This document shows positions 24,241 through 31,541 of a stretch of DNA of 64,000 bases, piece after piece. Numbering within the stretch: the stretch's first letter is position 1; each line of letters opens with the position of its first letter. The stretch is from contig NZ_CP114013.1 in assembly GCF_028416635.1 (NCBI RefSeq), forward strand, positions 5,580,001-5,644,000, written 5' to 3'. A program made the position numbers and the translations under genes. Below the pieces are notes generated by a model. It saw only the letters and a list, made by a program, of their open reading frames with translations. It was not told where the DNA came from and made no database searches. The DNA is from Baekduia alba. Lineage in GTDB: Bacteria; Actinomycetota; Thermoleophilia; Solirubrobacterales; Solirubrobacteraceae.

Positions 24241-25338
24241 TTACGCGCCCGGGACGTCCGACACCGGACGCGGGCTCGGCCCGACGTACTTCGCCGTCGG
24301 CCGGATCAGCCGCGCCTCGCGCTTCTGCTCGAGGATGTGCGCCGACCAGCCGGCGACGCGCGCACAGGTGAACATGGAGGTGAACAGCTCCGGCGGGACC
24401 TCGGCCGTGTCGAGCACGACCGCCGACCAGAACTCCACGTTGGTCGCCAGGACGCGGTCCGGGCGGCGGGCCTTCAGCTCGGCCAGCGCGGCCTGCTCCA
24501 GCGCCTCGGCGACCTCGAAGCGCGCCGAGCCGATGTCCTTGGCGGTGCGGCGCAGCACGCGCGCCCGCGGATCCTCGGCGCGGTAGACGCGGTGGCCGAA
24601 GCCCATGAGGCGCTCGCCGCGGTCCAGCGCGGCCTTGACCCACTTGTCGGCGTCGCCGAGCTGCGCGACCTCGTCGAGCATCTTCAGCACGCGCGACGGC
24701 GCGCCGCCGTGCAGCGGGCCCGACAGGGCGCCGACCGCGCTCGACAGCGCGGCGGCGACGTCGGCGCCGGTGGACGCGACGACGCGCGCCGTGAAGGTCG
24801 AGGCGTTCATGCCGTGCTCGGCCGCGGAGATCCAGTAGGCGTCGACGGCCTTCGCATGATCGGGATGCGCCTCGCCGCGCCAGCGGATCAGGAAGCGCTC
24901 GGCCAGCGTGGAGCCCTGGTCGATCTCGGCCTGCGGGACCCACGGCTTGCCGAGGCCGCGCGCGCTCTGCGCGACGAAGCTCAGCGCCATGACCGACGCC
25001 CGGGCCAGGTCGTTGCGGGCCTGCTCGTCGGAGATGTCGATGAGCTGCTGCAGGCCCCACTCCGGCGCCAGCGCGGCGATCGCCGCCTGCACGTCCACGC
25101 GCGGGTCGCCGCTGCGGATCGTGAGCGGATGCTGCTCGGCCGGCGCGAGGCCGGGCGCGAAGCTGCCGTCGACGAGCAGACCCCAGACCCGCTCGTAGGG
25201 GACGGTGCCGACGAGATCCTCGATGTCCACGCCGCGGTACCGGAGAGCACCGCCCTCCTTGTCGGGCTCGGCGATCTCGGTCGCGAAGGCGACGACGCCC
25301 TCCAGACCTGACTGCACGCCGTCGATCGTGCTGCTCAT
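24241..25338 (-). CDS. Citrate synthase
   Basis: A 365-residue citrate synthase family enzyme condensing acetyl-CoA (or a related acyl-CoA) with oxaloacetate. Active-site regions: ISAAEHGMNASTFTARVVAS (first catalytic His), GPLHGGAPSRVLKML, MGFGHRVYRAEDPRA (second His) and the C-terminal catalytic Asp region. The length and 'YRGVDIEDL' N-terminus match the short Gram-positive/archaeal type, which also includes 2-methylcitrate synthases. Its ATG overlaps the MFS stop (ATGA), so it is the third gene of a CGNR-MFS-citrate synthase operon. Confidence 0.93.
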   Translation of the reverse strand: MSSTIDGVQSGLEGVVAFATEIAEPDKEGGALRYRGVDIEDLVGTVPYERVWGLLVDGSFAPGLAPAEQHPLTIRSGDPRVDVQAAIAALAPEWGLQQLIDISDEQARNDLARASVMALSFVAQSARGLGKPWVPQAEIDQGSTLAERFLIRWRGEAHPDHAKAVDAYWISAAEHGMNASTFTARVVASTGADVAAALSSAVGALSGPLHGGAPSRVLKMLDEVAQLGDADKWVKAALDRGERLMGFGHRVYRAEDPRARVLRRTAKDIGSARFEVAEALEQAALAELKARRPDRVLATNVEFWSAVVLDTAEVPPELFTSMFTCARVAGWSAHILEQKREARLIRPTAKYVGPSPRPVSDVPGA

Positions 25339-26606
25339 GCGCTTGCTCCTGTCGCTGTGCTTGTTGAAGTCCTTGCGATCGCGCCGGCGGCGACGCGCGT
25401 GGCGCGGTCGGCGGCGCGGCGCGCCTCGTCGCGCTGCAGCGGCGCGAGCAGCGCCAACGCCACGACGGGACCGACCGCCGCAGCGCCGTAGGCCGCGCTC
25501 CAGCCCGCCGCGTGCACGAGCGCGCCGAAGCCGGTCGGCGCGAGCGTCGAGCCGACCGACACCACCGTGTTCTGCAGGCCCATCGCGGTGCCGGCGCGGT
25601 GGCGCCCGGCGATCTCGGCCGCGGCGGTGAAGGCCAGGCCGTTCCAGCACATCGCGATGACGCCGGCCGTGAGCAGGATGGGGTACAACAGCGCGCCCGG
25701 GCCGCCGGCCAGCAGCGCGCACGCGCCGAGCAGGACGCCGTCGGCGGCGGCGATGCGGCGCAGGAGCGGGATGCGGAGCCCCTCGCGGTCCGAGCGGCGG
25801 CCGGCGAGGATGCGCGCGACCGCGCCCAGCAGCTGCAGTGCCGCGAGGCCGGCAGCGGCGATGCCGGTCGACAGCCCGCGCGCGTCGACCAAGAACAGGA
25901 CGATGAACCCCAACAACGCCGACTGCCCGACGACGAGCAGGCCGGACGCGGCGCCGAGGCGCCACTGGCGCGGGTCGTGCGTGGGCTGCTCCACGTCGGG
26001 CGTGTACTCGGCGTGGGTCAGCTGCGGCGCCGGCGCGTCGCGCATGAGCAGCAGCGCGGCGAGCGCGGCGGTGAGCGCGACCCCGCTGAGCGTCAGGAAC
26101 GCGGCCTCCAGCCCGCCGGCGCCGATCAGCCGCGGCAGGATGAGCGAGCCGATCGCGCCGCCCAGCGGCAGCGCCATCTGGCGGATGCCCAGCGCGGTGC
26201 CGCGCTCGGCCCGCGAGAACCAGCCCATGACCGCGCGGCCCGAGGCGCCCGTGGCGCTGGCGCCCATCGCGCCGGCCAGGAACATCCCCACCAGCAGCGC
26301 GCTGTAGGACGAGGAGAACCCCGTGATGCCGATGGCCACCGCGAACGCGGTCAGGCCGCCGGCCATCACCGGGCGCTCGCCGACGCGGTCGGTGAGGATC
26401 CCCCAGGGCAGCAGCGCGACGCAGACGCCGAACGCGACGGTGGAGAAGACGAGCCCGACCTGCGTCAGCGTCAGGTCGAACTCGTCGCGCAGCGCCGGGC
26501 CCAGCGCCGGCAGGCCCATGCGCAGCATGGCGAACGACGCGGCGCCGAACGCGCCGGTGAACAGCACGACCCACTTGTAGTTCTCGCCGCTGAGGCGCGC
26601 GCGCAC
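25335..26606 (-). CDS. Major facilitator superfamily transporter
   Basis: A 423-residue MFS permease with about 12 membrane helices. Between helices 2 and 3 is the family motif GILTDRVGERPVM, and its counterpart in the second half is GRRSDREGLRIPLL. The central cytoplasmic loop (ARDAPAPQLTHAEYTPDVEQ region) is typical. Similar to NNP/OFA-like anion or metabolite carriers in overall plan, but the substrate is unknown. The GTG start overlaps the CGNR stop by one base (TAGTG) and its own stop overlaps citrate synthase, so all three genes are translationally coupled. Transport of an organic acid is a reasonable inference. Confidence 0.9.
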   Translation of the reverse strand: MRARLSGENYKWVVLFTGAFGAASFAMLRMGLPALGPALRDEFDLTLTQVGLVFSTVAFGVCVALLPWGILTDRVGERPVMAGGLTAFAVAIGITGFSSSYSALLVGMFLAGAMGASATGASGRAVMGWFSRAERGTALGIRQMALPLGGAIGSLILPRLIGAGGLEAAFLTLSGVALTAALAALLLMRDAPAPQLTHAEYTPDVEQPTHDPRQWRLGAASGLLVVGQSALLGFIVLFLVDARGLSTGIAAAGLAALQLLGAVARILAGRRSDREGLRIPLLRRIAAADGVLLGACALLAGGPGALLYPILLTAGVIAMCWNGLAFTAAAEIAGRHRAGTAMGLQNTVVSVGSTLAPTGFGALVHAAGWSAAYGAAAVGPVVALALLAPLQRDEARRAADRATRVAAGAIARTSTSTATGASA

Positions 26607-27232
26607 TACGCGCCGGCCTTCTGGCGCTCGCGGTGCCGCCGGGCCTTCGTGACGTTGCCGCAGGTGCGCATCGAGCACCAGCGGCGCTTGCCGGCCGGCG
26701 AGCGGTCGAAGAAGCGGCCGCTGCAGGTCTCCGACGCGCAGATCCGGATCCGCGAGCGCTGAGCGGTCCCGAGCATCTGGGCGGCGTCGAGGGCGATCAT
26801 CCCCAGCGCGCGGCGCGGGGAGTCGGCGGCGGCGCGCTCGGTGAGCCGGGCGCCGGGGGTCGCGTCGTCGTCGAGGACGAGCTGCGGGCGCACGCCGGCG
26901 AAGACGAGCCAGTCGTCGACCAAGGTGATGGCCTCGGTCGGCAGCGGCCGGCCCTCGATCTGCGCGACCATGAGCGCGTCGATCGCCTCGCGCAGCTCGC
27001 GCGCCTGCTCGAGCACGGCGCGCGTGACCGGCGCGGGCGCGTCCATGACCCCGGCGCGCACGAACCACGTCGCGAGGTCGTCGGGCGTGACGAGCGTCTC
27101 GACGCCGCGGCGCCAGCGCTCCCGCCGCGTGTTGGCGAAGTCGACCGCGGGCCGCCCGCCCGACCAGTACCACCACGGCTCGCCGGTGGCGAGCGGGAGG
27201 ACGAGGTCCTCGGGGAGGTCGCGGTCGGGCAT
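26606..27232 (-). CDS. CGNR zinc finger (DUF1470/ABATE) regulator
   Basis: A 208-residue putative transcription regulator. The N-terminal ABATE domain (GGRPAVDFANTRRERWRRGV, residues 27-46) precedes a C-terminal zinc finger RICASETCSGRFFDRSPAGK then RRWCSMRTCGNVTKARRHR. The four Cys are intact, but the name-giving CGNR is CGNV here. A TACCAT box (27239-27244) lies six bases before the ATG at 27232; an alternative start at 27253 would place the box inside the gene. It heads the operon with the MFS carrier and citrate synthase and may regulate it. It is divergent from the amidase. Confidence 0.9.
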   Translation of the reverse strand: MPDRDLPEDLVLPLATGEPWWYWSGGRPAVDFANTRRERWRRGVETLVTPDDLATWFVRAGVMDAPAPVTRAVLEQARELREAIDALMVAQIEGRPLPTEAITLVDDWLVFAGVRPQLVLDDDATPGARLTERAAADSPRRALGMIALDAAQMLGTAQRSRIRICASETCSGRFFDRSPAGKRRWCSMRTCGNVTKARRHRERQKAGA

Positions 27233-27301
27233 AACCCCATGGTACCGCGTCATGTGGTTACGCCGGCACGCGGGGTCGGCGCGGCCGTTACTGTCGGCGC
27301 C

Positions 27302-28738
27302 ATGTCCACCGCCGCCGGCGCCGATCTCCTGTTCCGCCCCGTCCACGAGCTCGCCGCCCTCGTGCGGTCGGGCGAGCTCTCCGCCCGCGAGCTCGTGCAG
27401 GCGTCGCTGGACCGGATCGCGGAGCTCAACCCCACGCTCAACGCGTTCGTCGACGTCTTCGCCGAGGACGCGCTGGCCGAGGCCGACCAGATCGGCCCGG
27501 GCGACCCGCGCCCGTTCGCCGGCGTGCCGATCGCCATCAAGAACAACCGCGCGGTCGCCGGCAAGCGGCTGACGTTCGCCGCCAACCTCGTCGGCGACTT
27601 CCTCGCGCCCTACGACCACAACGTGGTCGCGCGGCTCAAGGCGGCGGGCTTCATCGTCGTGGGCACGACCACGCTGCCGGAGTGGGGCATCCTGCCGACC
27701 ACCGAGACCGCGCGCTTCGGGCCGACGCGCAACCCGTGGGACCAGTCGCGCACGCCCGGGGGATCCAGCGGCGGCAGCGCGGCCGCGGTCGCCTCCGGCA
27801 TGGTCCCGATCGCGCACGCCAACGACGGCGGCGGCTCGACGCGCATCCCGGCCGCCTGCTGCGGGCTGGTGGGCCTGAAGCCCCAGCGCGGGCGGATCTC
27901 GCTCGGCCCCGAGATCGGCCACGCGTTCCTCGTGGCCGACGGCGTCCTGACGCGCAGCGTGCGCGAGACCGCCGAGGTGCTCGACGTCCTGCAGGGCCCG
28001 TCGCTGGGCGACATGGCGTGGGCGCCGCCGCCGGCCGAGCCGTTCGCGACCTCCGCCGGCCGCACGCCGGGCAAGCTGCGCATCGCGATGTCCACGCTGT
28101 CGCCGGTGCCCGAGGCGGCGGTCGACCCGGTCGCCGTCCAGGCGGTCCAGGACGCGGCGCGGCTGCTGGAGTCGCTCGGCCACGAGGTCGTCGAGGCCGA
28201 CCCGCCGTGGTCGCGGCCCGAGCTGTCGGCGGTCTTCACGGCATCGTTCGGGCCTGCGGTCTGCGCCCAGATCAAGCTCGGCGAGATGATCGCCGGGCGC
28301 GAGGCGACCGCCGCCGACATGGAGCCGCTGAGCTGGGCGCTCTACCAGCTGTGCCAGTCCATCAACTCGGTCGACGCGCTGCTTGCCGAGTTCCAGCTGC
28401 ACGGCGTCGGGCGCGACCTGATCACCTGGGTCGACCAGTACGACGCGCTGCTGACGCCGTCGCTGGCCGAGGCGCCGCTGCCGCTCGGGACGCTGAACCC
28501 GCTGGACGAGGCCGACCCGATGGGCGCGTTCACGCGCAGCGCGTCGTTCACCCCGTTCACGCCGCCGTGCAACATCAGCGGCCAGCCGGCGATCTCGCTG
28601 CCGCTGTTCGAGCGCGAGGACGGCCTCCCGCTCGGCGTGCAGCTGATCGGCCAGCCGGCCGGCGAGGGCGCGCTGCTGGCGCTCGCCGCCCAGGTCGAGG
28701 CGGCCCAGGACTGGGCGGGCCGGCGGCCCGACCTGTAG
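27302..28738 (+). CDS. Amidase signature family enzyme
   Basis: A 478-residue amidohydrolase of the GatA/FAAH class. The Ser-cisSer-Lys triad is readable: Lys in VPIAIKNN (about residue 81), Ser in GGSSGGSAAAVASG and the nucleophile Ser in NDGGGSTRIPAACCGLVGLK. No GatB/GatC partner is adjacent and the sequence is closer to free amidases, so a catabolic or detoxifying role is likelier than tRNA amidation. TACTGT (27289-27294) lies seven bases before the ATG. It is divergent from the CGNR operon, which might regulate it. Confidence 0.93.
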   Translation: MSTAAGADLLFRPVHELAALVRSGELSARELVQASLDRIAELNPTLNAFVDVFAEDALAEADQIGPGDPRPFAGVPIAIKNNRAVAGKRLTFAANLVGDFLAPYDHNVVARLKAAGFIVVGTTTLPEWGILPTTETARFGPTRNPWDQSRTPGGSSGGSAAAVASGMVPIAHANDGGGSTRIPAACCGLVGLKPQRGRISLGPEIGHAFLVADGVLTRSVRETAEVLDVLQGPSLGDMAWAPPPAEPFATSAGRTPGKLRIAMSTLSPVPEAAVDPVAVQAVQDAARLLESLGHEVVEADPPWSRPELSAVFTASFGPAVCAQIKLGEMIAGREATAADMEPLSWALYQLCQSINSVDALLAEFQLHGVGRDLITWVDQYDALLTPSLAEAPLPLGTLNPLDEADPMGAFTRSASFTPFTPPCNISGQPAISLPLFEREDGLPLGVQLIGQPAGEGALLALAAQVEAAQDWAGRRPDL

Positions 28739-28746
28739 GCCTTGGG

Positions 28747-29295
28747 CTAGCCGTCCTCGTCCTGGGCGTCCGGTCCCGAGACCGGCTCGCACTGCGGGTC
28801 GGCCTGGCCGGGGCCGGTGCCGGCGCGGCAGTCGGGGTCCTGGGAGGCCTTCGACGTCGAGGTCCCGCCGCCGGTCGTGCTCGTGCCCGGGCTCGTCGAC
28901 GACGGCGCGCTGCCGTCGTCCGCCGCCCCGCCGGTGTTGTCGTTCTGCGGCGCGGCGTGCCCGCCGGTGTCCTGCGGCGTCGTGGAGGTCGTGGTCTGCG
29001 ACGGCGCGGTCGTGGTCTGCCCGGGCGAGCCGCCGGGGACCGTCGTCGCGCCGGGCGCGGCCGTCGAGCCCGGTGCGGTGTCGCTGGGCATCGCGTCGCT
29101 GGCGCCGTCGGTGATGGCGGGGTTGTCGACGTCCGGGTTCGTCTCGCCGGAGACCGTGGACGGCTGGGTCTGGGCGTCGCTGGCGGGCTCGGAGTCGCCG
29201 CCGCAGCCGGCGATCGCGCCCATGCCACCGCCGAGCGCGAGCACGGCGAGCAGGCTCGCGACGCGGGCCTTGGGGGTGGGAAGGAGGGACGGCAT
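28747..29295 (-). CDS. Low-complexity lipoprotein, Thr/Ser/Gly-rich
   Basis: A 182-residue surface lipoprotein of unknown function. The signal has RVASLLAVLALGGGMGAIAG then lipid-Cys in AIAGCGG (about residue 30). Most of the remainder is disordered Ser/Thr/Pro/Gly/Asp sequence (SQTTTSTTPQDTGG, SSTSPGTSTTGGGTSTS), perhaps a wall-spanning or glycosylated stalk, ending with three Cys-containing short motifs (DPDCRAG, DPQCEP). I chose the ATG at 29295; a GTG three codons earlier (29304) is equally possible. It follows the NDUFA9-like gene by 11 bases. Confidence 0.7.
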   Translation of the reverse strand: MPSLLPTPKARVASLLAVLALGGGMGAIAGCGGDSEPASDAQTQPSTVSGETNPDVDNPAITDGASDAMPSDTAPGSTAAPGATTVPGGSPGQTTTAPSQTTTSTTPQDTGGHAAPQNDNTGGAADDGSAPSSTSPGTSTTGGGTSTSKASQDPDCRAGTGPGQADPQCEPVSGPDAQDEDG

Positions 29296-29306
29296 CCCCT
29301 TCACAC

Positions 29307-30212
29307 CTAGCAGGCCGGTCCGTCGTCGAGCTTAAGGACGGCCCGCATCGGGCTCGGCTCCACACCGAGAAGCTGCGCGTCGGCGACGCCGCGCGCGGTC
29401 AGCAGGGAGACCTCCATCAGCTCGGCCTCGTCCCACGTCGCGGGCGCTTTGGACTTCAGGATCGCCTCGCTCGCGCGCAGCGCCCGGGACACGATCGGCG
29501 TCGGGACGTGGACGAGGCGGCGCGGGCGGCCGGCGGCGCGCAGGAGCAGCTCGGTGATCTGGGTGTAGGTGAGCGTCTCGGGGCCGCCGAGCTCGTAGCG
29601 GTTCCGCGCCGGCGGCGGCGCAGCGTCGTCGCGCAGCAGCGCCATGACGCAGTCGGCGACGTCGTCGGCCCAGATCGGCTGGTATTCGGCGCGGCCGCTG
29701 CCGCTGACCGGGACGACGGGCGCGATCGCCGCCATCCGGCTCAGCAGCGTCATGAACACGTCGCCGGGCGCGTAGATGATCGACGGCGCGACCACGACGT
29801 GTTCGAGGTCGCTGGCGACGACGGCCTCCTCGGCCAGCGCCTTGGCCCGCAGGAACCGCGTGCGATCGTGGGCGGACGCGCCGAGCGCGCTGAAGAACAC
29901 GAAGCGCCGGACGCCGGCGGCCTCCGCCGCCTGGACCATCCGCCACGTCGCGATGCCGTTGAGCTCCTCGATGGAGCCGCGCGGCTGGTCGCGGATCGCC
30001 GCCGCGAGGTGCACGACGGTCGTCACGCCGCGCAGCGCGTTGCGGAACGACGGCGGGTCGGCGAGGTCGCCCAGCGCGATCTGCACGCGGACGCGCTCGG
30101 GCCCGAGGCGCCGCGGATCGCGGACCAGGCAGCGCACCGGGATCCGCGCGGCCGTGAGGCGGCGCAGCACCCGGGAGCCGACCAGTCCGGTGGCGCCGGT
30201 GAGCAGGAGCAT
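29307..30212 (-). CDS. NDUFA9-like atypical SDR (NAD(P)H-binding protein)
   Basis: A 301-residue atypical short-chain dehydrogenase. The Rossmann motif LLLTGATGLVGSRVLRRL is at residues 2-19. ALGDLADPPSFRNALRGVTT and VRRFVFFSALGASAHDRTRF match the SDR_a5/NDUFA9-like group of actinobacteria, in which the catalytic YxxxK is altered. Such proteins bind NAD(P)H and are linked to quinone or lipid metabolism, but the function here is unknown. A TAGTCT box (30228-30223, minus) lies ten bases before the ATG. Confidence 0.85.
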   Translation of the reverse strand: MLLLTGATGLVGSRVLRRLTAARIPVRCLVRDPRRLGPERVRVQIALGDLADPPSFRNALRGVTTVVHLAAAIRDQPRGSIEELNGIATWRMVQAAEAAGVRRFVFFSALGASAHDRTRFLRAKALAEEAVVASDLEHVVVAPSIIYAPGDVFMTLLSRMAAIAPVVPVSGSGRAEYQPIWADDVADCVMALLRDDAAPPPARNRYELGGPETLTYTQITELLLRAAGRPRRLVHVPTPIVSRALRASEAILKSKAPATWDEAELMEVSLLTARGVADAQLLGVEPSPMRAVLKLDDGPAC

Positions 30213-30233
30213 CGCCGGCCAGAGACTAGGGGT

Positions 30234-30386
30234 CTAGGTCAGCGCGCGGATGAAGAGGATCGCGCAGGCGGAGATCGCGAGGAGGTCGGCGGCGAGCCAG
30301 GCGGCGCGGGCATGCAGCCAGCGAACCGCGCGGCGCCGACGGCTCCGGATCTCGATATGGGTCTCAGTAACGGGTGGCGTCGCCAT
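30234..30386 (-). CDS. Small single-helix membrane protein (50 residues)
   Basis: A short frame with typical high-GC3 codon use. From the ATG at 30386 it encodes MATPPVTETHIEIRSRRRRA, a basic stretch, then one hydrophobic helix (WLAADLLAISACAILFIRAL) up to a TAG at 30236-30234. Arg-rich N-terminus plus single helix predicts an N-in membrane protein. Its stop lies 21 bases upstream of the NDUFA9-like start, so the two may be co-transcribed. No ribosome site is obvious. Function unknown. Confidence 0.5.
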   Translation of the reverse strand: MATPPVTETHIEIRSRRRRAVRWLHARAAWLAADLLAISACAILFIRALT

Positions 30387-30426
30387 TGCGAAGTGGATGC
30401 GTCACCCTCAGCCGCCATCCATTGTG

Positions 30427-30533
30427 GGTGCGCGAGACAGGGATGCACCGCCGATGGGCGAACTGCATGGCTTCACCCCGCTGGGACGCAGGGAAGCTGC
30501 AGGCCGCACCCCCCGGGACGCCTCGGAGCGGCC
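30427..30533 (+). ncRNA. Structured region upstream of the ferredoxin gene, possible RNA element
   Basis: Three consecutive hairpins can form: GGTGC/GCACC (30427-30449); a long stem with arms CTGCA+GCTTC (30463-30474) and GAAGC+TGCAG (30493-30502); and GGCCGC/GCGGCC (30502-30533). They precede the ferredoxin ATG at 30588. I could not match them to a known riboswitch or small RNA family. Between 30387 and 30587 no gene is seen. Confidence 0.35.
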
Positions 30534-30587
30534 TTTGGCAGAATGCCGCGTCCAACCCCGTCGAAACCCCCCGGCACGAGGAACTTC

Positions 30588-30851
30588 ATGGCGTACGTCA
30601 TCACCGAGCCCTGCATCGGCACCAAGGACAACTCCTGCGTCGAGGTCTGCCCGGTCGACTGCATCCACCCGACCCCGGACGAGCCCGACTACGACTCGGT
30701 CGAGATGCTCTACATCGACCCCGAGGAGTGCATCGACTGCGATGCGTGCGTCGAGGCCTGCCCGGTCGACGCCTGCTTCGCCGAGGACCAGGTCCCGGAG
30801 GAGTGGAACAAGTTCGTGCAGATCAACGCGGACTACTTCAAGAAGGCGTAG
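30588..30851 (+). CDS. fdxA: 7Fe ferredoxin ([3Fe-4S][4Fe-4S])
   Basis: An 87-residue cytoplasmic electron carrier. Cys spacing is C9-x7-C17-x3-C21-x3-C25 and C48-x2-C51-x2-C54-x3-C58, the pattern of Azotobacter-type 7Fe ferredoxins, where Cys17 of the first motif belongs to the 3Fe cluster. Motifs seen are VEVCPVDCIHP and ECIDCDACVEACPVDACF. A GAGGAA Shine-Dalgarno sits upstream of the ATG. Actinobacterial FdxA feeds P450s and other reductases; the ferredoxin-reducing oxidoreductase at 59.4 kb is another possible partner. Structured DNA flanks it on both sides. Confidence 0.95.
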   Translation: MAYVITEPCIGTKDNSCVEVCPVDCIHPTPDEPDYDSVEMLYIDPEECIDCDACVEACPVDACFAEDQVPEEWNKFVQINADYFKKA

Positions 30852-30857
30852 GGAGCG

Positions 30858-30948
30858 CCGGCCCAGGGGGCCGGGTTGCCTACGGGTATCGGCCCAGGGG
30901 GCCGAACCCGCCCTCGGGCCGGCAGAGCGGCGCCGCGCCGGGCCGCTC
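30858..30948 (+). terminator. Cluster of stem-loops after the ferredoxin gene
   Basis: Three hairpins: CCGGCCC-AGG-GGGCCGG (30858-30874), TCGGCCC-AGG-GGGCCGA (30889-30905) and GAGCGGC/GCCGCTC (30925-30948). The first two share a 13-base core. CGGGTT (30872-30877) can instead pair with AACCCG (30905-30910), giving an alternative fold. The first begins seven bases after the ferredoxin stop and is the likely terminator. Confidence 0.6.
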
Positions 30949-30969
30949 GCCCTCCGGTCGGGCTTTCTC

Positions 30970-30991
30970 CATAAAGTCGGTAGGCTTTATG
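30970..30991. promoter_or_regulatory. Inverted repeat upstream of carbonic anhydrase gene
   Basis: CATAAAG-N8-CTTTATG, perfect seven-base arms, with TAGGCT (30981-30986) inside, 28 bases before the ATG. The AT-rich arms stand out from the surrounding GC-rich DNA. An operator overlapping the -10 is likely; no regulator lies adjacent. Confidence 0.6.
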
Positions 30992-31019
30992 CCTCATTCG
31001 ACAGCCGAGGAGGCTCTCC

Positions 31020-31511
31020 ATGTCCGTCACCGACGACCTGCTGCGCAACGCCGAGGACTACGCGTCGCGCTTCACCAAGGGTGACCTGCCGCTGCCGCCG
31101 GCCAAGAAGGTCGCGGTGGTCGCGTGCATGGACGCGCGGCTCGACCCGCAGGCCCTGCTCGGCCTCGACGAGGGCGACGCGCACGTCATCCGCAACGCGG
31201 GCGGCGTCATCACCGACGACGAGATCCGCTCGCTGGCGATCTCGCAGCGGCTGCTGGGGACCGAGGAGATCGTCCTCATCCACCACACCGACTGCGGGAT
31301 GCTCACCTTCCGCGACGACGAGTTCCGCCGCTCGATCCAGGACGACACCGGCATCAAGCCCGAGTGGGCGGCCGAGGCGTTCCCGGACCTCGAGGAGGAC
31401 GTCCGGCAGTCGATCGCGCGGATCCGCTCGAGCCCGTTCGTCCCGCGCAAGGAGTCCGTGCGCGGGTTCGTCTACGAGGTCGAGACGGGCAAGCTGCGGG
31501 AAGTGATCTAG
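31020..31511 (+). CDS. Beta-carbonic anhydrase
   Basis: A 163-residue zinc enzyme interconverting CO2 and bicarbonate. Zinc ligands are Cys36 (VACMDARLDP, with the Asp38-Arg40 dyad), His89 and Cys92 (IHHTDCGM). The small size and sequence match the type II/Rv1284-like clade of beta-carbonic anhydrases. A GAGGAGG Shine-Dalgarno precedes the ATG. An upstream inverted repeat suggests regulated expression. It ends in a hairpin shared with the convergent apbC gene. Confidence 0.95.
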   Translation: MSVTDDLLRNAEDYASRFTKGDLPLPPAKKVAVVACMDARLDPQALLGLDEGDAHVIRNAGGVITDDEIRSLAISQRLLGTEEIVLIHHTDCGMLTFRDDEFRRSIQDDTGIKPEWAAEAFPDLEEDVRQSIARIRSSPFVPRKESVRGFVYEVETGKLREVI

Positions 31512-31513
31512 CC

Positions 31514-31541
31514 GGCTGATCGCCCCCTGGGCGATTCAGCC
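31514..31541. terminator. Bidirectional terminator between carbonic anhydrase and apbC
   Basis: GGCTGATCGCCC / GGGCGATTCAGCC, a 12-base stem with one bulged T and a CCT loop, in the 24-base gap between the convergent stop codons and reaching into the apbC stop. Confidence 0.75.

Noticed and set aside
30502-30576. Two runs of six C (30510-30515 region and near 30567-30572) resembling actinobacterial 6C RNA
   Set aside because: The C runs do not lie in two compact terminal loops as in the 6C motif; the stems here pair partly through the C runs.
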